Assembly: GCF_027580225.2 (NCBI RefSeq)
Contig: NC_073342.2
Coordinates: forward strand, 16,131,001 to 16,195,000
Source of the DNA: Misgurnus anguillicaudatus
Taxonomy: Eukaryota > Chordata > Actinopteri > Cypriniformes > Cobitidae
Direction: 5' to 3'
Length of the DNA stretch: 64,000 nt
Position 1 is the stretch's first letter. Each line of letters begins with the position of its first letter. Under the pieces are notes generated by a model that made no database searches, was not told where the DNA came from, and worked only from the letters and a program-made list of their open reading frames with translations. Both the position numbers and the translations under genes were made by a program. This document shows positions 21,801 to 33,416 of this stretch, piece by piece.

Positions 21801-24342
21801 TGGTTACAACTATTTTGCGAGATGCATGATATTCCAATATGTATGCAAAGTCACCAGTGATTACAAGGTGTCATTTAAAAGCAAAAGAGCACGTTGAGAG
21901 AGGTTTACCTCTTTGAGAAGTTTACGTGTGTCTTTGTTGGGATTTGTCTGATGTGCTTCAGTGGCGGTCTGAAGGATCGCTTCAAGTTCCTGGCTTAGCT
22001 TTCTCAGTTGAAGGGCGTTGTACAAGCCATTGTTGTTGAGATAATCAAAGGGTTCCAACCGATCTGTGATTTTCTTAAGCGCAGATTCCATCTTTTGCAG
22101 CGCTACATTATTGGTCTTTATCTGTAAGTTACAGAAGAAAAAATTCACAGACACTGCTTATGGATTAAAAGTATGATTCTTTGCTGTAATGAAAGTGAAG
22201 TGTTGCTTGAGGAACCATTTTTGGTTCCCCAAAGAACCATTCAGTCAAATGAAGTATAAATGAAGAGCTCAGATGCAAAGCCGCTCATACCACTTCCAAC
22301 AAAAATTAGATAATGATAATAACTGACTACTCTCGGTATGAAGAGTTTGGTTCCAAAACGCAATAAAGCCATTTTGACTAATTTGGGTAAAAACGTGTTT
22401 TCTATTCCAAGAAAGTGAAAAGATTAGGATATTGATCAAATTATTGATTATTTGGGGTACAATATTATACCCTAAGGACCTATTGTGTACTTGTGTACCA
22501 GTTTAGTACAAAATTACTGCATGAAAATAGCACACCCTAAGTGTATTTAAAGTTTTTTTAGTGCAATTTTTACCTGGGAATATTTAAAGAGTGCATAACC
22601 CTGTAATGGCATTTTTTATCTTATGTTTAGGTTCAGTAATTATACTTTATTGGCAATAATAAGGTTATTAGTCTGTAATTGAATTGCATATTTTCACAAA
22701 TCCCACTTTAGAATGTAAACCTTGTACCTTTTCTGTCGCTGGGATGGTACTCTGAGGTTCTGTTCTGTATCTTTACAGGTATACTAAACATAATACAACG
22801 TTAAACCTTTTTGGGTACATTACTGTACTTTAAGGATCTATTGTGCAGGGGTGTAATGGTACATTGATATGGATCGATTTTATTTCTAGCGATACGATGC
22901 AATTTTGACACTTTCCACGTCCTCATTCCTTGACATAACCAATGTAGCACTTGTTTGACTGTTAAGATGTGTGACAGATCAAATGCTTAAGTTTAACAGC
23001 TTTATTTTTTAAGAAGCATTCGATGTATCTGCAAATACCGCAATGCTGGCGGAGAAAATCGATATTGTAACGTAAAGAACGGGCCGATTTACACCCCTAC
23101 TGTGTAAATATACCCCAACTTGTACCCCTAACATTTAATATAAAAATAGTCTTTAGTACTTCTTACAATATCTCAGCTGTGCCATTTTGAGAAAACATTT
23201 ATTTCAATATACTAAAAATCAGTATCAAAGTATTACTGGTATTTAGTATTTATATACTTTATAAATGTACACTATTATTTAGCACAAAAATAACAATGTA
23301 CTACACTGCATTTAAACTGTACCTAAACACCTAAAAAATATATATTTTTTGGGGGGCTGTACCTAAAAAATTTCCCACTTTAAGTGAAAAAGTTGAACAT
23401 GCTTAAAAATTTTAGGTGCTACCAATTTAAGTAATTTTTAAAAAGTTGTTTACCTTAAATTTTTTACTTAAGGTGAAAAAAAATGTAAGTTGGAAAAAAT
23501 ATTTTAGGTGCCACACTGAAAAAAAATTATTCATTGAATTTAATAAATTTTTTAAGGTTAGTGGTTGCAATCAATTTATTTAAGCTACATTTAAACAAAA
23601 AAGATTAGTAACGTAAAATAAAATATAAAACTTTTGTTTAAATGTAGCTTAAATAGATTGCAACCACTTACCTTAAAAATTGATTAAATTCAATGAATCA
23701 TTTTTGTCAGTGCACCAATTTAAGTCATTTTTAAAAAGTTGTTTACCTTAAATGTTTTACTTAACGTGAGAAAATTAACGTTGGAAATAAATATTTTTAG
23801 GTGTTACCAATTGTAAATCCAACTTTCACTTTTTGCATAGTAAAAAAAATGTAGTTGCTGATATTTAAGTGTATTTTAGTACATTCAATTATACTTTATT
23901 TTTCTCTGGGTTTATACGGTATGTACATGTATATAAGTATGTTTTCACCTTTTTCTGCAAATTCTTCAAGTTGTCATCACAGATCTGGACTTGTGTTTCG
24001 ACTTCCTCAAACCGTTTGGCAGGAAAAGCCCAGATAGAGCTGCTTAATTTACATACACAGGCATTGTTCTCCTCTACACCTTGAATCTTCTCAGCCTGAA
24101 CAGTCGACTGAATACACACAAACACATTTACACAGACATAACACACTACCGTTTCTTACAATGCTGCTGTTTATGAAATATTTTAATTAGAGATTAAGTT
24201 GTGTATCTGATCTAGAATAAATGAATTAAACAACCACTGCAATGTCTACAAATAAAGAAATATTACTGTGCAGTATGCAATGTAAAGTTGACATTGGAAA
24301 TAAACTTACTATGACTGCGAGGAGCAACAGGTACGAGAGCAT
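18887..24342 (-). CDS. Olfactomedin-4-like secreted protein C
   Basis: Exons 24310-24342, 23949-24107, 21909-22121, 21291-21423 and 18887-19695 join in phase to give 448 residues. The signal peptide is MLSYLLLLAVI. Exon 2 has CVC then SSSIWAFP. Exons 3 and 4 are coiled coil (LEPFDYLNNNGLYNALQLRK; MKMRLRDLNNRAQTC). Exon 5 is the olfactomedin propeller, with GAWGRDA, WLIYATEE, NTFMVCGVLYATRY and DRKLYIYNDAYLLAYE. It is a sister of gene A: the propeller exon is about 86% identical by my count, the coiled-coil exon 3 only about half identical. Introns are enlarged by transposons (20.2-21.2 kb in intron 4, 22.8-23.8 kb in intron 2). It is divergent from gene D. The role is inferred only from the olfactomedin-4 family. 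Confidence 0.93.
19920..20668. mobile_element. Transposon remnant in gene C intron 4, with nested insert
   Basis: The sequence from tctccagagtacatatgtga through gggtttgtcctttaatatgc resumes after 20562 with ttgataaaagcagtggggac and ends near tatgtacctttaat. The style is of a long fish DNA element split by the insert at 20207-20562. Exact tips were not resolved. Confidence 0.5.
20207..20562. mobile_element. Nested short element, TIR AAGGGGGTCGCACA
   Basis: The left tip aaagggggtcgcacactgga and the right tip gttgtgcgacccccttaa are inverted. It is rich in gcgcagcgc/cagcgctg. It lies inside another element in gene C intron 4. Confidence 0.75.
20668..21168. repeat. Two tandem monomers, ACACACCAAACGCG family, in gene C intron 4
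   Basis: Two head-to-tail copies with a period near 275 bases share ggatttaactt..gtgtcatgcgaattt and tgtatgtaatctact. The same family forms an array in gene D intron 3 (29041-31600), in the same orientation relative to transcription. Confidence 0.75.
22847..23102. mobile_element. Short hAT-like element in gene C intron 2
   Basis: The left tip caggggtgtaatggtac and the right tip gatttacacccctactg are inverted. The interior has decayed inverted similarity (gatatggatcgatttt / aaaatcgatattg). A clean target duplication was not seen. Confidence 0.6.
23330..23840. mobile_element. AT-rich MITE interrupted by another MITE
   Basis: Repeated units of the type aatttaagt..tttttaaaaagttgtt occur on both sides of a nested palindromic element at 23512-23714. 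The flanks rejoin as ttaggtgccaatttaag, matching an uninterrupted version near 23415-23435. Confidence 0.65.
23512..23714. mobile_element. About 205-bp palindromic MITE, copy 2
   Basis: It matches copy 1 at 14781-14987 throughout, including aaacaaaaaagattagtaac and the central aaaataaaatataaaac. It is inserted inside another MITE in gene C intron 2. Confidence 0.8.
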
Positions 24343-24380
24343 GATGGTCAAATGGTGGCAAAGACAATACAGTCCTGCTT

Positions 24381-24409
24381 TAAACCCGCACACAAACAAA
24401 TGTTGCAAC
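24381..24409 (-). promoter_or_regulatory. Candidate core promoter of gene C
   Basis: On the - strand, GGTTGCAACAT is followed by GCGGGTTTAAAGCAGGAC, 40-65 bases upstream of the start codon. It matches the placement of TTGCAACAT in gene A. Confidence 0.4.
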
Positions 24410-24847
24410 CGTACTTATGAAAATACTGTATCTGGTATTACAAAGCAACATAACGAAATAATCTAAAACATAACATTTCAAAACCTGTGTGATTTCAGCA
24501 TTTTGTTTTTATATTGAAATGATGATTAAGCAAACTCTTATCACCACTAAACATGTCCATTTTTCACAGATCTGAAGAAACTGTCCACAGAGATAAGAAA
24601 ACACACGGTATTTCTTCATTTGTTGATTTTTTTCAAGTTCAGCATGGGTGGCTAACTCTCTGCTAGCTGACCACACTAAAAGTTCAATCAAAAAAGAACC
24701 AAATGATAAAAACTATAACAAAATATAAATAATATTTATCATTTTACAGTCATAAAAAATATTGAACAAGTTTACAGCTGAGGTAAAATACATATTTATA
24801 TTGCAAGAAAATGTACTTGCATGATGTATGTGAAACTACCGCTTTAT

Positions 24848-25265
24848 TCCAGTGTTTACAAGTTTGGAAAAAGAGGACCGTTCCGACGTTGTTGTATGTG
24901 GAATGATACTAATTTATGTCTTTGTGTCAGTTTATTGTTTAAAATGGTCCGCAAGTGTGTGTTTCACATATGTAAGGCGTGACCTTTCAACGTGATTACG
25001 CAATACGTAAGGTCGCACCGGCATGTCACACAGCTTATAAAAGATATGAAGTTGTGGTTTAAAAGTGCATATTTAACATTTTTCTTAGCAAAAATGACAA
25101 TGATTTTCCTAGATAAGACCCTTATGCCTCGGTTGGGATCATTAAGAGCCTTTTGAAGCTGCACTGAAACTACAATTTTTAACTGCATTGAAACTCTAAA
25201 CTGTTAAGGGTCCAATAAAGTCTGTTAAAATGAGAAAAATCCTGGAATGTTTTCCTCAAAAAACT
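24848..25265. mobile_element. Second copy (right half) of the 1-717 element
   Basis: ttgtttaaaatggtccgcaa, gacaat..ttcctagataag and aaaatgagaaaaatcctg follow the same order as 395-717. The left inverted arm is absent. It lies in the C-D divergent intergenic region. Confidence 0.8.
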
Positions 25266-25299
25266 TAATGATCAAAGAAAGACAAAAAGATCTCGGATG

Positions 25300-25590
25300 C
25301 AGTGGTGGCTGGTCAATGGGGGGGTGGGGCGCCGCCCCCTTAAAGTTGGCCAGATAGGAAAGCTATTTTAACAAAAAGTTAAATATATAGTGCAAATCAA
25401 TACAATGTAAAATAATTTAGTTCTACTGTGAGTTTGTTGTGTGTGCCATATGTGTTTGTCTGGGACGCCACCCAAACGAGTGTGTATGTAGGTCAGTAAA
25501 TTTGTTAAAAGCATGTGACTTGAGGCTGAGGTCTAATTGGCTGGTTTCAGATCCGCCTTGGGGCGCAGCACTGTGCGCCCCAAACCCTTA
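25300..25590. mobile_element. Truncated hAT-like fragment
   Basis: It starts cagtggtggctggtcaatgg followed by ggggcgccgcccc, and holds ggggcgcagcactgtgcgcc near 25560. No matching right tip was found. Confidence 0.4.
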
Positions 25591-25871
25591 CACTTTTGTA
25601 AATCAATATAGTTTTTCATGTTGTTGACCTCGTGTGATTGAACCGTTCTCAGACCACATTGCTCATTGCAGATTAACATGTAACTGCTAGTTACAGTACT
25701 GATCAGTGGAACCAAGTGAAATATCTTGAGATGAAAGACAAAACGATTTTATTCTTACAAAATCACCCTTTACAAGTTTTAAAAAAGTGTAGCAATCATG
25801 GGCCTTGCATTCAGAGCTCAACACTAAACACACAAATCTTAATCAGGGTGACAATTAAATAAAAACCATCA

Positions 25872-26066
25872 TACAGTACACTGTAAAAAGTGAAAGCTGC
25901 TCTACTTAAAAAAAAACTTAATTGAATTGGTAACACCTAAAAACATTTAAAAAAATTTAACTTAAATTTTTTACATCAAGTGAGAAAAAAGAACACATTT
26001 TAGGCGTTACTATTAGCAATTAAAGTAATTTTTAAGTTGATCCAACTTTTACTTTTTAAAGTGTAC
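25872..26066. repeat. Short MITE in the C-D intergenic region
   Basis: It starts cactgtaaaaagtg and ends ctttttaaagtgt. It contains ttggtaacacctaaaaacat and its inverted relative, like the repeats at 23330-23840. Confidence 0.6.
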
Positions 26067-26692
26067 AAAACAACTAAATACGGCAGATAGCTAACAGAGC
26101 AACATCAAAACCATCCTTTTTAAAAATATAAACCATTGAATTGAAAATACTGCAGTGCATGCTGGGAACTGTTAAGTTCTTGCAAGTCCAGTTTTTTTAT
26201 TGTTTGCTTAGATTACACAGTTTAGCAAATTGGTCAAACTTTTGACAAGTTTGGACAAAGACTCAACATAAGTCCAGACGACAAACAAATCTTATTCATT
26301 ATAAACAAAATAAGATATTAACCCTTTGTTCCGGTTTCTGTTCAAGTTTTTTTTTACCTTGGTTAGGTTATTGAAAAGCATTATAAAAAATATACTGCCA
26401 ATTCAGTTCAGCATTCAGTTTGACAAAAAGTGAGATTTAAAAACAATATGGAAGTTAAACATTAAGCAAACCCTGTTACAAAAACAGATATCAGATCTTC
26501 TTACCTGATGTACACAAAGATAAAAAGTCACTTCTTTATTTTATCAGTTATTTCACCATTATTTCTCAAGTTAGAAAGAAACTGTTGGCTCACCGACAAA
26601 TACTTTTTTTTCTAAGTACACCATTTAAACAGCTTTTTTAAGTCCTGTCAGATAAAAGTTGTATTAGCTCTTGAGGTTACAGAGTCCCAACC
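26067..26692. other. Upstream region of gene D without a recognised element
   Basis: It is AT-rich and has no convincing TATA box, RNA gene or long frame. The gene D 5' UTR and promoter should lie here. Confidence 0.45.
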
Positions 26693-29600
26693 ATGAGTCT
26701 GTCTAATGTGTTCATTTTGATGATCGTCATTCCTCAAATTCTTGTTCAGGTAAGAAAGATACAAAGACCATTTTGTTAGATTCGTATAATGTTTTATCCA
26801 TTATTATTTTTTAATGTTTTTTTTTCTGAATTCCCTCAAGACATAGACACACACTGCAAAAAAAAAACATTCTTACTTAGTATTTTTGGCTTGTTTTCAG
26901 TAAAAATATTTAAAAATTGTTGAATCAAGATATTTTTTCTTGATGAGGAAAATGACCTAAGAAAATAAGTCTAGACTTTAGACAAAAAATCTACAATTTA
27001 AGTAACTTTTTGCTTAAAACAAGGAAAATATCTGCTAATGGGGTAAGAAAATTTAGCTTGAATTAAGTTTTTAAGAAAAAAGAAAACTTGTTTAAAGATT
27101 TATTTTCTTACCCCATTGGCACCCCATTTGCTTGTTTGAAGCACAAATTCACTTACATTGTATATATTTTGTGTATAAACTAGACTTATTTTCTTGGGTC
27201 GTTTTGCTCATCAAGAAAAAACATCTTAATTTAAGAATTTTTTAGATATTTTTACTGAAAACAAGACAAAAATACTAAGTAAGAAAGTAATTTTTTGCAG
27301 TGCATAAACTAAATGTGCACTGCAAAAAAATGATTTTCAAGAAAAAAACTCTTATTGTTGTCTTGTTTTCAGTAAAAATATCTTAAATTAAGATGGTTTT
27401 TCTTGATGAGCAAAACGATTCAAGAAAATAAGTCTAGTTTGTAGACCAAACATATCAAATATAAGTAATTTTGTGCATAAAACGAGCAAAAAAATCTGCC
27501 TATGGGGTAAGCAAAAAAATCCAGAAAATTTTTCTTAAACAGTACATTCAAGAAAAATTGCTTACCCCATTGGCAGTTTTTTTTTTTTTTTGCTTGTTTT
27601 ATGCACAAAATCACTTACATTTGATATTTTTTTGTCTAAAAACTAGACTTATTTTCTTGAATCATTTTGCTCATCAAGAAAAAACATCTCCATTTAGGAA
27701 TTTTTTGATATTTTTACTGAAAAGAAGACAAAAATATTATGAAAATGTTTTCTAGAAAATCATTTTTTGCAGTGTAATAGCATGAACTGTTTGTGTCATC
27801 AATTTAATAACACATATTTCTCCAATATACCAGTACCAGTTTTTCATTTGTTTGTTTGATTACTTATTGTCCTGTGATGTGGTCAACACAGTCGGTGAGA
27901 GGAAAGAACTGTGTGTGCGATCTAAAAAACACTGATCCTGCTTTCCCTAAAAGCAAATTTAAGAGAGTAGAGACCATCGCCTTACAATGCACTGCGACCA
28001 TCACTTCAGAAAAGGTATACTTTACTTGTAAATCTTCTGAATTCAATATTTTTATTGATAATCTGTCACTGTCCCTTAAAGTTGAATTTTTGTCGTAGTG
28101 TTCACTTTCTAAGTGGCATTGAATAAAAGCACGAAATTTTTTGTAAATGTCTGCAGATGTTAGAAAATGACAGACGACTTCTGGGTCTACAACAACGTAT
28201 CAAGCAGCTAGAGGACTACGTGGGCATACTGGAAAAAGAGGACGACAAAAATTTGTACGGGGCCGTGTCTCTCCGGATCATTGAGCTGGAGTTTGCCGAG
28301 ATTCGAAATCTCCTGGACAAACTTAACAAAACCACCGTCAACTCTCAGCATCTCAATGTACAGACTGTAGCAGAGGTAAGGAGATTTTAAACAGTAATAA
28401 GGGTTTAATATTTTTCATGCTAACTCGAGTCTCTCAGCATCAGGTTTTGCAAGTTCCAAACTTTATCAACAATGTAACAAGTGACACCATGCACAGAGGC
28501 GAAGCTACATTAAGTGGGGGCCCCAGGCAAAATTTATCAGTGAGGCCCTAATAAAAGATTTTTTCCTAATATCTTCGTTACCCAGACATATTATTATACA
28601 ACATACAATAAATAGTCAAAAAGACATCTAACAGAACATAAATTGTTTATTTTAATCAAAATAATGTCAGTATTCATATTTAAATTTTAAGCAAATTTTC
28701 TTCTTTAAATATATATAATCATACAAAATATCAAATGGAAGACCCAGAGTTCAAAAAATACCTTTCATCTAATCTTGTTCTCTTTTTATTACCTCTTAAA
28801 TATGGGTAAGTTTCTTCAAAAAGACCAAATTATAAGCAAAAAGTTGAGATAATTGCATTTTTGTAAGGGACCCTTGGGATGGATCAGATTTAGAACAATG
28901 ATCAATGTATACACAAGTTTTTCCTGTTTTTTTTTTAATCCGGGGTGCGAATTGGGTGGAGCGATTGCTGCGAAAATGCCATATTCACCTCAAAGTGTAT
29001 TCTCGCAAGTTAAAAAAATATTAAACTCAAGCTAAAAATTTGTATGACACAAAGAAAGGAACATGATGCTTTGCATTTGGTGTGTACGCAGCATTACATT
29101 AAGATAAGTCTAATGAGGTTACACACAAATGTGAATTCAACGAATTGCGCAAGTAGATTACATCAATGCAAGTAGAGTCAATGCAAAGACGCAAAAAGAT
29201 GCTAACTTACACTGGCCGATGCGAAAGACACAAATTGTGCAGCGCGATTGGTGCGAAAACACGCACTCTTCACCTCAAACATTGAAAATATTGAAAATAT
29301 TTAACTCAAGCGAAAAATTTGCATGACACAAAGTTAAATCCCGTGAGCAATCTAGTGTGAGGAACGTAGTGCTTTGCATTTGGTGTGTACGCAGCATTAC
29401 ATTAAGACACACCACACGCAAATTCAACGATTTGCGCAAGTAGATAACATACAAAGTCAATGCAAAGATGCAAAAAGATGCTAACTTATTACATGTATTG
29501 TGAATTACATGTATCGGGCAGCGCGACGGCTGCAAAAACATGCACTCTTCACATCAAGCACGTCTTTGCGCAAATTAAAAATATTCAACTCAATCTACAA

Positions 29601-32600
29601 ATTTGCATGACATGAACTTAAATCTCACAAGTTATCTAGAGCGAGGAATGCAATCCTTCGCGTTTGGTGTGTACACAGCATTACATTAAAGGATAATTCC
29701 GGTATTTAACACTTTGAGTCTAATTTCTGGTTTGTTTTGGATGAACTACAGTGATGGACACAGAGGTTTTGACGGTGGGTCGAGTCTTGACTTTTCGGCT
29801 CGTTTGGAGGCGTCTCTTGACTGCTTCGGGGGGGAGGTCAATGGCCATGCACGGGCATGTCATTGGGACAGCACTTGACGTTCATTTTCGGGACTGTGCT
29901 GCTCACCGAGTGGTTCGTGGTGTTCGTTGATGATTAAAAACAAATATATTGGCGCAATGTATGATTTCAATCCGTGTTATTTGCTATAGTGGAACTATTT
30001 TTTCAGATACCTCACAACCGCGTATATACTTCCGCTCTATATTTGAGTCTGAAGCATGAATGAACGTAGTCCAACAAACTGTAATAAAACGGTAGCATAC
30101 TTTCAAAATCAAGTTTATTTATAACACTTACACCATCCAATATGTTTTTTTCATCGGCAGAACAATAAAGAAGATATTTTGCAGAAACCCCGGTGCTCCG
30201 TCATGCAAGTCAACAGATCCGCACACTTTAAGAGCTAAAGCATATATATACAATACAACAGTAATCCCCCATAACTCCGTGTGACATATTGACGTCTTGT
30301 GAAGCAAATCAATCAGTTTTTGCAAGAAACTGAACGTTATTTACAACATTATATAGCGTAATGCCAAAGCAGGAAGCGCGCTTTACGTTCAAGGCGATCT
30401 CTTCCACACTGGTGCTGTTTGGTGGCTGTTGGCTATGGATGTTGGTCTGTCTGCGCCACCTATAGAGCGGGAGCGTAAAGCGCACTTCCTGCTTGGCAAA
30501 AGCTCTGCATTAATGCTGTAAAATTTTTATATATATATATATATTCAAATCTCAAAACTGAAAATCGAATGTCAACCCACGGAACGAATATTCTGGTCCA
30601 GCCCTACAAATATGGGAAAAATTTCTTCTGAGAGAAACCGAGCGAAAAAACTACAACCACATGTAAACAAACAGACCCTTTTCTGTTTCCCGGCGGCGGA
30701 GTGATATATCAGCGAGCAAACAGTCTTCCAAGAAAAGTCAATGGAATTTTACAAAATGTCAAATAAAACACAACAGAAACTGTATTTCGCTACACAACTT
30801 GTTTTTAATCATCAACGAACACCACAAACCACTCGGTGAGCAGCACAGTTTTGAAAATGAACGTTAAGTGTTGTTTTAATGACATGTTTGTGCATGGTCA
30901 TTGACTTCCATTCTGAAGCAGTCAAGAGATGCTTCTAAATGAGTCGAAAAGTCAAGACACGACCTATTGTCAAAATTTCTGTGTCCATCACTGTAGTTCA
31001 TCCAAAACAAACCAGAAATGAGACTCAAAGTGTTAAATACCGGAATTATCCTTTAAGATAAGTCTAATGATGCGAACACACCAAACGCAGTTTCAACAAT
31101 TTGCGTGTGTAGATTACATACAAAGTCAACACAAAGACGCGAAAGATGCTAACTTACACTGGCCGACTTGAATTACATGTATTGGGCAGCGCGACTGCCG
31201 GGAAAACACACGCTTTTCACCTCAAACGCGTCTTTGCGCAAATTGAAAATATTCAACTCAAGCTACAAATTTGAATGACACAAACTTAAATCTCGCGAGT
31301 AATCTAGAGCGAGGAACGCAATCCTTCGCGCTTGGTGTGTACACAGCATTACATTAAGATAAGTCTAATGAGGGGTACACACCAAACGCGAATTCAACGT
31401 TTGACGCGAGTAGATTACATACAAAGTCAATGCAAAGACGCGAAAAGAAGCAAACTCACACAGAACAATGCGAAAGACACAAATTGGCCAAACCTGTCTT
31501 TGCGCAAATTGAAAATATTTAACTCAAGGTAAAAATTAGCATGACAGAGAGTTAAATCCCGCAAGTAATCTAGAGCAAGGAATGCGAGCTTCACGTTTGG
31601 TGTGCATCAGTCTTATTTATCCCTTTTTTTTCTAATAGCTTCAGGACATGAAGGACACAATGGAAGAGCTGGAGAGGTTTGACAGCATGCAGGTGATGAA
31701 GAAAGAACGTCAGAACCGCAGTATTAAGAAGGAACTTGAGAAGTGCAAAGAAAACAAAGCTCCAGCACCACACCCAACACTTCCCCCGGTTAAGGGTAAA
31801 ACACAAATAGTCCGTTCCTTCATGCTTTTTGGATTTTGTATTATTAGCCAAATGTGTAAAGTTCTTTGTTTAAAATTTCTTGATAGGTCGATGTGGTCTG
31901 GGTCAGATTGTCAGTGTGAAGGGACCTAAAACGTATTCCCTCACGGTATATTCAACCTCCTACACCTATGGAGCTTGGGGCAAGGATGCGAACCCTGCTC
32001 CAGGAGATGAGAATAAATACTGGCTGATGGTGCTGTATACTAGTAATGTGTATGGCAACTTTATCCGCCAGTACAATAGCTTGAGTACTATGTTATTAGG
32101 CATTGGACATACCGATGTATATATTGCAGGCTCTAACCCCACAACTAACACAGTTCAGGGGCCAAACATGGTTATGTATGGAAATGCGCTCTATTATAAC
32201 TGTTATTACTCATATTCCGTCTGTCGGTTTAATATGACAGCAGTCACTGTTAGTACTGTGGCACTGCCAAAAGATACAGGTTACGAGAGCAAGTTTCCAT
32301 TCGGACATCTCGGAGCAGAATACGGCTATACAGATTTAGATTTTGTCACAGATGAATTTGGCGTGTATGTTATATATGCAACAACAAGCAATTTCGGGAA
32401 TATAGTCATCAGTAAAGTTGAGACCAGCACTCCGCCCGTTTTGGGCCAAACTTGGTCAACTTCACTGTTCAAAAAAACTGTCAGCAATACTTTCATGGTG
32501 TGCGGTGTGCTGTACGCCACCAGGTATATAGACAGTGACAAAGAGGAGATCTTTTACTCATTTGACACCAAAACCAACACAGAGCGCTACGATTTGAAAA

Positions 32601-32716
32601 TTTTTATCAAAAAGATGCAAACCAATATTGAGTATCTCAACTACGACCCCAGAGATCATTTGCTGTACGTGTACAGTGATGCCTACATTCTAACATATGA
32701 GGTCTTGTTTGAGTAA
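26693..32716 (+). CDS. Olfactomedin-4-like secreted protein D
   Basis: Exons 26693-26749, 27892-28014, 28157-28375, 31639-31795 and 31887-32716 join in phase to give 461 residues. The start MSLSNVFILMIVIPQILVQ is a signal peptide too short to show as a long open frame. Exon 2 has CVCDLKNTDPAFP. Exons 3 and 4 are coiled coil (RIKQLEDYVGILEKEDDKN; MEELERFDSMQVMKKERQN) with a Pro-rich end (APAPHPTLPPVK). Exon 5 starts CGLGQ and has GAWGKDA, DLDFVTDEFGVYVIYA, NTFMVCGVLYATRY and DPRDHLLYVYSDAYILTYE. It is a sister of gene B, with the same lengths for exons 1, 2, 3 and 5. Intron 1 holds two foldback repeats and intron 3 a tandem array with a 1.4-kb transposon. A secreted oligomeric glycoprotein is inferred from the family. 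Confidence 0.94.
26852..27303. repeat. Foldback repeat, copy 1, gene D intron 1
   Basis: The two halves are inverted: cttgttttcagtaaaaatat near 26890 and atatttttactgaaaacaag near 27245, with tips cactgcaaaaaa and tttttgcagtgc. The middle carries aatggggtaagaaa and its complement. Confidence 0.8.
27317..27776. repeat. Foldback repeat, copy 2, gene D intron 1
   Basis: It has the same structure and tips as copy 1 (cactgcaaaaaaatgatttt and aaaatcattttttgcagtg), only 13 bases away. Long frames here are translations of the palindrome. Confidence 0.8.
29041..31600. repeat. Tandem array in gene D intron 3 (ACACACCAAACGCG family)
   Basis: About five monomers with periods near 270-305 bases each contain acgcagcattacattaag, gtagattacatacaaagtca and aaatttgcatgacacaaa. 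A 1365-bp transposon (29689-31053) splits the third. The same family occurs in gene C intron 4. Confidence 0.8.
29689..31053. mobile_element. Long-TIR DNA transposon with TA target duplication
   Basis: Arms of about 255 bases (29689-29943 and 30799-31053) are inverted copies with tip AAGGATAATTCCGGTATTTA. A TA sits on both sides (29687-29688 and 31054-31055). The uninterrupted site cattacattaagataag occurs at 31349-31365 in a neighbouring monomer. The interior has a smaller palindrome (about 30360-30510) and no transposase. Confidence 0.88.
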
Positions 32717-32839
32717 TTTAAACTGGATTGTGGCTGTATCCCACTTTAGCCAATCGTTTAGGACTAAAGGCCACAACCTTATATGTTGTGGAAAGAGCAA
32801 ATGTTATCTTTGTGCTTTTAAGCTACTAATACTCTGGAA

Positions 32840-33130
32840 AATTTAAAGGAATTATTTTCCCAAAAATGAAAATTGTCATAATTTCTCATGCCACCCCAAA
32901 TGGATTTAACTTCCTGTCAGGGATGGCATGAGGATAAATAAATTAAGAGACCATTTTCATTTTGGGGCACCACTGACTTCCATAGTATTATTTTTTTTCT
33001 TACTGTGGAAGTCAATAGTGCCCCAGATCTGCTTGGTTACAGACATTTTTTTTTAAATATCTTGGTTTGGAATAACTTAAAGGTGAGTAAATTTAATAAG
33101 GTAATTTTTTTGGATGAACTATGCACTTAA
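32840..33130. repeat. MITE downstream of gene D
   Basis: It contains ccaaaaatgaaaattgtcat, then gacttccatagtatta with its inverted form tactgtggaagtca, and ends near ttggatgaactat. It is related in style to the 14611-16067 element. Confidence 0.55.
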
Positions 33131-33410
33131 GGCAGGTTTTTACCCAAAAAGTAAAATAATATTTTAGGATAAATAATTCAGCTTAACGCTTACAGAGTAT
33201 GAAATTGTATCCCAATACTTATAGTATACATTCTTACTACATATCCAAAAGTATATACCATCCACAGTGAAGAATTTACATTTGGCTTTGAGTAAAAATA
33301 TGTGTATGCAGCCTTATATTTTTTATGTTTTTACTTTTGTGTTTTTAATGCTTAGCTTTGTTTTGTAAGCTTAAGGAATCTACAAATGTAATGGAAATTT
33401 AGTGCATTGA

Positions 33411-33416
33411 AATAAA
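33411..33416 (+). terminator. Candidate poly(A) signal of gene D
   Basis: AATAAA about 700 bases after the stop; a 3' UTR reaching this point would include the MITE at 32840-33130. Confidence 0.35.

Noticed and set aside
27420..27755. Frames rich in Lys/Phe on both strands in gene D intron 1
   Set aside because: They arise from the AT-rich foldback repeat at 27317-27776.
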